DNA from: Chryseobacterium taichungense
Lineage (GTDB): Bacteria; Bacteroidota; Bacteroidia; Flavobacteriales; Weeksellaceae
Direction of reading: 5' to 3'
DNA: 64,000 nucleotides
Assembly (NCBI RefSeq): GCF_900109935.1
Contig: NZ_FOBV01000002.1
Span: forward strand, 496,001-560,000
The notes under the pieces were generated by a model, which saw nothing but the letters and a program-made list of their open reading frames with translations, was not told the DNA's origin and made no database searches. How positions within the stretch are numbered: position 1 is the first letter of the stretch; every line of letters starts with the position of its first letter. Of the stretch, positions 59,883 through 64,000 are shown one piece after another. The position numbers and the translations under genes were made by a program.

Positions 59883-59991
59883 GGATCTTTTTATTTAATT
59901 TAAATAGTTAAAGATGAATTATTAAAAATTTAAATAGTTGCGCAAATTAAGAAAATTTAAAATAATGATCGTGATCTTTAATTCCGTATTT

Positions 59992-61062
59992 CTAATTTTT
60001 ATTGAACGACTTCATTACATCTACCAAAACATGAACACTCTCAATTGGTAAGGCATTGTAAAGACTTGCTCTGTAACCTACAAGACTTCTGTGGCCGTTC
60101 AGACCGCTGATACCTGCAGCTTTCCATGCATTGTCGAATTCTTCTTTTTTGTTCTCATCGGTAATTTTAAAGGAAACATTCATTAAAGAACGATCTTCTT
60201 TTACGCAGAAAGTTTCAAACAGGGGATTGCTGTCAATCTCGTCATAAAGAAGTTTTGCTTTAGCTTCATTTCTTGCTTCTGCACCGGCAATTCCTCCGTT
60301 GTTTTCCAGGTGCTGTAATGTAAGTAAAGATGCATACACAGGGAAAACCGGCGGCGTATTATACATCGATTCTTTGGCAATATGCTGAGAATAATCCAGA
60401 ATAGAGAACATATTTTCTCTTCCTGTTTTACCCAGGATTTCTTTTTTAATAACAACCAACGTCACTCCAGCTGGTCCCATATTTTTCTGTGCTCCGGCGT
60501 AGATCAGGTCAAATTTAGAGAAATCCAATTGTCTTGAGAAAATATCAGAACTCATGTCGCAAACCATTAACGTATCCACTTCAGGAAAAGATTTCATCTG
60601 AGTACCATAAATGGTATTGTTGGAAGTGCAATGGAAATAATCATATTCTGAGCCTACTTTATAATCTTTAGGAATAAATGAATAATTTTCTTCTTTTGAA
60701 GATCCTACAACATCCACCGTTCCTACTTTTTTTGCTTCTTTAATAGCTCCCGCAGCCCATGTTCCTGTATCAAGATAAGCTGCTTTTCCGCCTACTTTCA
60801 TCAGGTTGTATGGAACCATTGCAAACTGCAGGCTTGCACCGCCTCCTAAATATAAAACTTCGTAATCATCACCTAAGTTCATCAGTCTTTTTACGATGGC
60901 GCGGGCTTCGTCCATTACCGCAACAAAATCTTTGCTTCTGTGCGAAATTTCAAGAAGTGATAACCCGATTCCGTTGAAATCCAGAATGGCCTGTGCTGAT
61001 TTTTCGAAAACTTCCTGAGGTAAGATACATGGTCCTGCGCTAAAGTTGTGTTTTTTGCTCAT
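59992..61062 (-). CDS. serC: Phosphoserine aminotransferase
   Basis: This 356-residue class V PLP aminotransferase converts phosphohydroxypyruvate to phosphoserine. It starts HNFSAGPCILPQEVFEKSAQAI and contains EISHRSKDF, GGGASLQFAMVPYNLM, CDMSSDIFSR, the PLP lysine in YAGAQKNMGPAGVT, and GHRSVVGYRASLYNA-type residues at the end (GHRSLVGYRASLYN). It is the first gene of the operon, 109 nt upstream of serA. Confidence 0.95.
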   Translation of the reverse strand: MSKKHNFSAGPCILPQEVFEKSAQAILDFNGIGLSLLEISHRSKDFVAVMDEARAIVKRLMNLGDDYEVLYLGGGASLQFAMVPYNLMKVGGKAAYLDTGTWAAGAIKEAKKVGTVDVVGSSKEENYSFIPKDYKVGSEYDYFHCTSNNTIYGTQMKSFPEVDTLMVCDMSSDIFSRQLDFSKFDLIYAGAQKNMGPAGVTLVVIKKEILGKTGRENMFSILDYSQHIAKESMYNTPPVFPVYASLLTLQHLENNGGIAGAEARNEAKAKLLYDEIDSNPLFETFCVKEDRSLMNVSFKITDENKKEEFDNAWKAAGISGLNGHRSLVGYRASLYNALPIESVHVLVDVMKSFNKN

Positions 61063-61154
61063 ATCATTTATTTTTTTGCTTTGCCGTATAGTAAATCCTT
61101 ACGGCTTCATTTATAGTTGGTTGGTAAATAAATACAGATTTCGTATATAAAAAA

Positions 61155-61177
61155 CCGCCTCATGATGTATGAGACGG
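61155..61177 (-). terminator. Terminator of the ferredoxin gene
   Basis: CCGCCTCAT (61155-61163) pairs with ATGAGACGG (61169-61177), one G-U pair. In the minus direction it is followed by TTTTTTATAT. Confidence 0.82.
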
Positions 61178-61183
61178 CAGTTT

Positions 61184-61534
61184 TTATTCTCCGTGTAAGA
61201 ATGCTTTTTTATTTAGCAGTGCTTCTTCAGATTCCACATGATCTTCATCTGGCACACAGCAGTCTACAGGACATACTGCTGCACACTGCGGCTCTTCGTG
61301 GAAGCCTTTGCACTCTGTACATTTATCTGTCACAATAAAATATACATCGTCACTTACAGGCTCCTGTGGTGCATCTGCATCAACTGTAAGGCCTGATGGC
61401 AATGTTACGGTTCCTTTTAATTCGGTACCTTCTGAAGCTTTCCAATCTACTGCTCCTTCATAAATTGCATTATTTGGACATTCTGGTTCGCAGGCCCCGC
61501 AATTAATGCATTCATCAGTTATTTTAATAGCCAT
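61184..61534 (-). CDS. 4Fe-4S dicluster ferredoxin
   Basis: The 116-residue protein has two cluster-binding motifs, CINCGACEPECPNNAI (11-26) and CTECKGFHEEPQCAAVCPVDCC (about 73-94), separated by an insert of about 45 residues that carries no cysteines. This matches the Bacteroidota ferredoxin type with an enlarged middle loop. It carries electrons at low potential in the cytosol; the partner is unknown. It is divergent from the LuxC-like gene, with overlapping promoters. Confidence 0.92.
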   Translation of the reverse strand: MAIKITDECINCGACEPECPNNAIYEGAVDWKASEGTELKGTVTLPSGLTVDADAPQEPVSDDVYFIVTDKCTECKGFHEEPQCAAVCPVDCCVPDEDHVESEEALLNKKAFLHGE

Positions 61535-61547
61535 CGCTAATTTTTTT

Positions 61548-61565
61548 TAAATTTGCACAAAATTA
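61548..61565. promoter_or_regulatory. Overlapping divergent -7 boxes (ferredoxin and acyl-CoA reductase)
   Basis: TAAATTTG (61548-61555, plus strand) precedes the gene at 61594. TAATTTTG on the minus strand (61565-61558) precedes the ferredoxin start at 61534. The boxes are 2 bp apart, so polymerase can serve only one side at a time. Neither has a clear TTTG -33 element. Confidence 0.45.
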
Positions 61566-61593
61566 CAAAATATTCCCCAATTTTACAGTACTT

Positions 61594-62628
61594 ATGAATA
61601 TTGAAAATCAAGTTTTAGGACTTATAGAACTTAGTCGTTATATATCGGAGTTTTTGGCAAAGAAAAGCGAAGATTACAATGAAAATGATGTTGATTTTGA
61701 ACTTTTAATTAAAAAGTCTGAAATTGAGAATCCGTGGTTTACGGTTGAAAATCAGAAATTTGCTTTACGACAGTGGACGAATCTTCTTACCGAACAAAAT
61801 ATAAATAACTGGCTTAAAGAATATTCTATCTCCAAAACATCAAAAAGAGTAGGGCTTATTTTAGCGGGAAATATTCCTTTGGTAGGATTTCATGATGTGA
61901 TTTCGGTAGTGTTGAGCAATCATATTCCAATAATCAAATTATCATCGAAAGACCGATACATGATCCCCTTTCTGTTGAAAAAATGGAATGAATTCTCCGG
62001 GGGAAATGTCAGGTATGAATTTGTGGAAAGGCTTGAAAATTTTGATGCAGTCATCGCTACAGGTAGTAATAATACCGCAAGATATCTGGAATATTACTTT
62101 AAGAATCATCTTCATATCATCAGAAAAAACAGAACTTCAGTAGCAGTTTTAAAAGGGGATGAAACCGAAGAAGAACTGAAACTTCTTGCGGAAGATATTT
62201 TCAGGTATTTCGGATTGGGTTGCCGGAATGTAACGAGACTTTTTATTCCTCAGAATTACGTTATTGACAGATTGTTTGAGAGTTTTATTGGTTTCCAGGA
62301 TATTATTAACCATAATAAATATGCCAATAATTACGATTACAACAGAGCGGTTTATCTTCTCAATCAGGAAACATTCTGGGATAATAATTTTGTAATGCTG
62401 AAAGAAGATGAAAAGCTTTTCAGTCCGCTTTCGGTTATTAATTTTAGTAGATATTCTTCATTGGATGAAGTTAAAAATTTTATTGCTGAAAATGAAGAAA
62501 ATATCCAGTGTATCGTGGCAAAAGAAGAACTTGGATTGGATTCCATAGCTCTTGGCGAAGCTCAGAATCCTGGCCTCGACACGTATGCTGATAATGTTGA
62601 TACTATGAAATTTTTATCGGTAATATAA
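61594..62628 (+). CDS. Acyl-CoA reductase (LuxC-like)
   Basis: This 344-residue NAD(P)-dependent aldehyde-dehydrogenase-fold protein is of the LuxC type. It contains LILAGNIPLVGFHDVISVVLSNH, KLSSKDRYMIPFLLKKW, VIATGSNNTARYLEYYF and HIIRKNRTSVAVLKG, and the active-site cysteine in GLGCRNVTRLFIP. It would reduce a fatty acyl-CoA or acyl-enzyme to aldehyde. No other lux genes are present. The conserved ferredoxin neighbour suggests a lipid-metabolism role and not bioluminescence. Confidence 0.87.
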   Translation: MNIENQVLGLIELSRYISEFLAKKSEDYNENDVDFELLIKKSEIENPWFTVENQKFALRQWTNLLTEQNINNWLKEYSISKTSKRVGLILAGNIPLVGFHDVISVVLSNHIPIIKLSSKDRYMIPFLLKKWNEFSGGNVRYEFVERLENFDAVIATGSNNTARYLEYYFKNHLHIIRKNRTSVAVLKGDETEEELKLLAEDIFRYFGLGCRNVTRLFIPQNYVIDRLFESFIGFQDIINHNKYANNYDYNRAVYLLNQETFWDNNFVMLKEDEKLFSPLSVINFSRYSSLDEVKNFIAENEENIQCIVAKEELGLDSIALGEAQNPGLDTYADNVDTMKFLSVI

Positions 62629-62665
62629 TTCTTCGTATCTTGCTGTCAACCAATCATTGATTCAT

Positions 62666-63115
62666 ATGAAAAAAATACTTCTGATATGTGCATTTTTTGC
62701 TTTTCACTGGGCAATTTCCCAGCAGAAAAGTACAATAAAAGTAGTTGAAAGCAAGAAAATTGAGCTAACCTCCGAACTTCCCAAGGATAAAATTGATCTA
62801 TACAATCAGGCATTTATGAAATTTGTCGCTGCATTGAAATCTTCTGATAAAGAAAAAATTAAAACACTTGTTTCGGATAAGATAGCGTATTATATGTCTG
62901 ACGATATCATCTCAAAATTATCAGGGGGAATCAGTTTTGACCGGAAAATGGACGTATACAAATCGGGATATCAGAAATTGTATGAAAACGAGACCTATCC
63001 GATTATTCAATATAAATATTCCGATGATCAACAGAATCCGCCACGGGATATTATTACAGTAATTTTTGAAAACGACGGAAAGATTCTCGGAGTAAAGCCT
63101 GAATACGCGGAATAG
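62666..63115 (+). CDS. Hypothetical secreted protein
   Basis: The product is 149 residues from the ATG at 62666; a TTG three codons earlier is less likely. A signal peptide (cleavage near WAIS-Q) is followed by a small alpha/beta domain (DLYNQAFMKFVAALKSSDKEKIKTLVSDKIAYYMSDD, then IIQYKYSDDQQNPPRDIITVIFENDGKILGV) with an NTF2-like rhythm. No family is recognised. It lies 37 nt after the acyl-CoA reductase gene. Confidence 0.65.
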   Translation: MKKILLICAFFAFHWAISQQKSTIKVVESKKIELTSELPKDKIDLYNQAFMKFVAALKSSDKEKIKTLVSDKIAYYMSDDIISKLSGGISFDRKMDVYKSGYQKLYENETYPIIQYKYSDDQQNPPRDIITVIFENDGKILGVKPEYAE

Positions 63116-63157
63116 CCCATGAGCAATAAACAATTATAAAAAAATAATATTAAAACT

Positions 63158-63844
63158 ATGATGACAGATGTTTTGGTTGCGCATTCTTCTGATGTGGAGA
63201 AAGCTGACTTTTACAAAAAAACGTATTTGCATGTAGCATTGTCTATTCTTGCATTTATTGGAGTAGAAAGTGTTTTGTTGAAAACCGTTCCGGATCAGTT
63301 GATCTTTGCCATGTTTGCCCAGCGGTATATCTGGCTTTTAATTATCGGAGTATTCTGGTTGGCTTCAGTTTTAGCTACAAAATGGTCACTTTCATTGAGT
63401 AAATCAACGCAATATTTTGGCTTAGGATTTTATATTTTGCTGGAAGCGGTTATTTTTCTTCCACTGATCAAGATCGCAACATTGTATGCCGGACCACAGG
63501 TGATCTATCAGGCAGCAATGCTTACCATTGCGATGTTTGCAGGGATTTCAACAGTTGCTTTCACTTCTAAAAGGGATTTTTCTTTCCTTAGAAATATCAT
63601 TGTTATCGGAGGATTTATTTCTCTTGGATTAATTGTAGGAGGAATGATTTTTAGCTTTAATCTCGGCCTCTGGTTCTCTGTAGGAATGGTAATTCTTGCT
63701 TCTGCAACGATTCTGTATCAGACGAGCAAATTGAAAGATTCTTACAGTACCAATCAATATGTTGGCGCTTCTTTACAGCTTTTTGCTTCGATTATGCTTT
63801 TATTCTGGTATATCTTAAGTATTTTGATGAGCAGAAGAAACTAA
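63158..63844 (+). CDS. Bax inhibitor-1 family membrane protein
   Basis: This 228-residue inner-membrane protein has seven predicted helices, beginning after a cytosolic N-terminus (EKADFYKKTYLHVALSILAFIGVESVL). TMBIM/YccA family markers include FLPLIKIATLY, AAMLTIAMFAGISTVAFTSKRDFSFL and the C-terminal ASATILYQTSKLKDSYSTNQYVGASLQLFASIMLLFWYIL with the aspartate-containing pore segment. Bacterial relatives act as calcium leak channels or FtsH-interacting proteins; the role here is unknown. Confidence 0.9.
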   Translation: MMTDVLVAHSSDVEKADFYKKTYLHVALSILAFIGVESVLLKTVPDQLIFAMFAQRYIWLLIIGVFWLASVLATKWSLSLSKSTQYFGLGFYILLEAVIFLPLIKIATLYAGPQVIYQAAMLTIAMFAGISTVAFTSKRDFSFLRNIIVIGGFISLGLIVGGMIFSFNLGLWFSVGMVILASATILYQTSKLKDSYSTNQYVGASLQLFASIMLLFWYILSILMSRRN

Positions 63845-63904
63845 ATGTAAGTTATAAATTACAAGTTTTGAGTTAAGAATTTCAAAACTTTCATAAATTC
63901 AAAA

Positions 63905-63930
63905 AATCCTGATGTTTTTTCATCGGGATT
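63905..63930 (+). terminator. Terminator of the Bax inhibitor-1 family gene
   Basis: AATCCTGATG (63905-63914) pairs with CATCGGGATT (63921-63930), one T-G pair, loop of six T, followed by TTATTTTT. Confidence 0.8.
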
Positions 63931-64000
63931 TTATTTTTGATTATTTAAACACTAATTCCATGGAATTGTGTTAAACATTATTTGTCAATCGATCCTAAAA

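Overview
The window is AT-rich and carries promoters of the Bacteroidota type (TTTG, a spacer of about 20 nt, then TAnnTTTG). It encodes GldI, GH97/SusB, ergothioneine and MnmD genes and many short lipoproteins. This points to a flavobacterium of the Weeksellaceae, most likely Chryseobacterium or a close relative. The genus call rests on gene content and style only, not on a marker gene.

Region 1 (1 to about 13.37 kb) is an accessory, probably integrative element that stops at the 3' end of a tRNA-Ser(UGA) gene. It holds a tyrosine recombinase, an excisionase-like HTH protein, a small protein with family A DNA polymerase-like palm motifs behind a cluster of palindromes, four cargo genes, a four-gene module (two cysteine-protease/transglutaminase-like secreted proteins, a miniature Rhs protein with a JAB-like toxin tail, and an overlapping lipoprotein that may be its immunity partner), a Cas2-fold SinR-family protein, and a two-gene CBASS (SLATT 2TM effector plus CD-NTase). 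Its intergenic regions are unusually rich in potential RNA structure. The left end of the element lies outside the window or was not recognised.

Region 2 (13.6-23.3 kb) returns to chromosomal genes: an FMN reductase, a GNAT acetyltransferase, a methyltransferase, a 21-bp tandem repeat array, and an RND efflux operon (adaptor, pump, outer-membrane channel) followed by a single-domain response regulator.

Region 3 (23.36-30.8 kb) is a five-gene minus-strand operon. It encodes a TolC-like protein fused to a glycosidase-like TIM barrel, a HlyD-like adaptor, a zinc-rich TackOD1-like protein, a processive GT2 synthase and a large surface lipoprotein. It reads as a polysaccharide synthesis and export machine of unusual composition and is the strongest candidate here for an undescribed system.

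Region 4 (31-49 kb) is mixed housekeeping and signalling: a Fur-family repressor, exonuclease III, DUF4142, AAG-type glycosylase, a Crp/Fnr regulator, cyanophycinase, a LOV histidine kinase with its response regulator, a second PAS kinase, GH97, an SDR gene broken by one in-frame stop codon, the ergothioneine genes egtD-egtB, and mnmD.

Region 5 (49-64 kb) is core metabolism: ilvE, gldI with a cyclophilin-FKBP fusion, secreted proteins of unknown role, a retropepsin-like PDZ protein, two tandem M28 peptidases (one lacking catalytic residues), DUF1015-serA-serC, a ferredoxin divergent from a LuxC-like acyl-CoA reductase, and a Bax inhibitor-1 family membrane protein.
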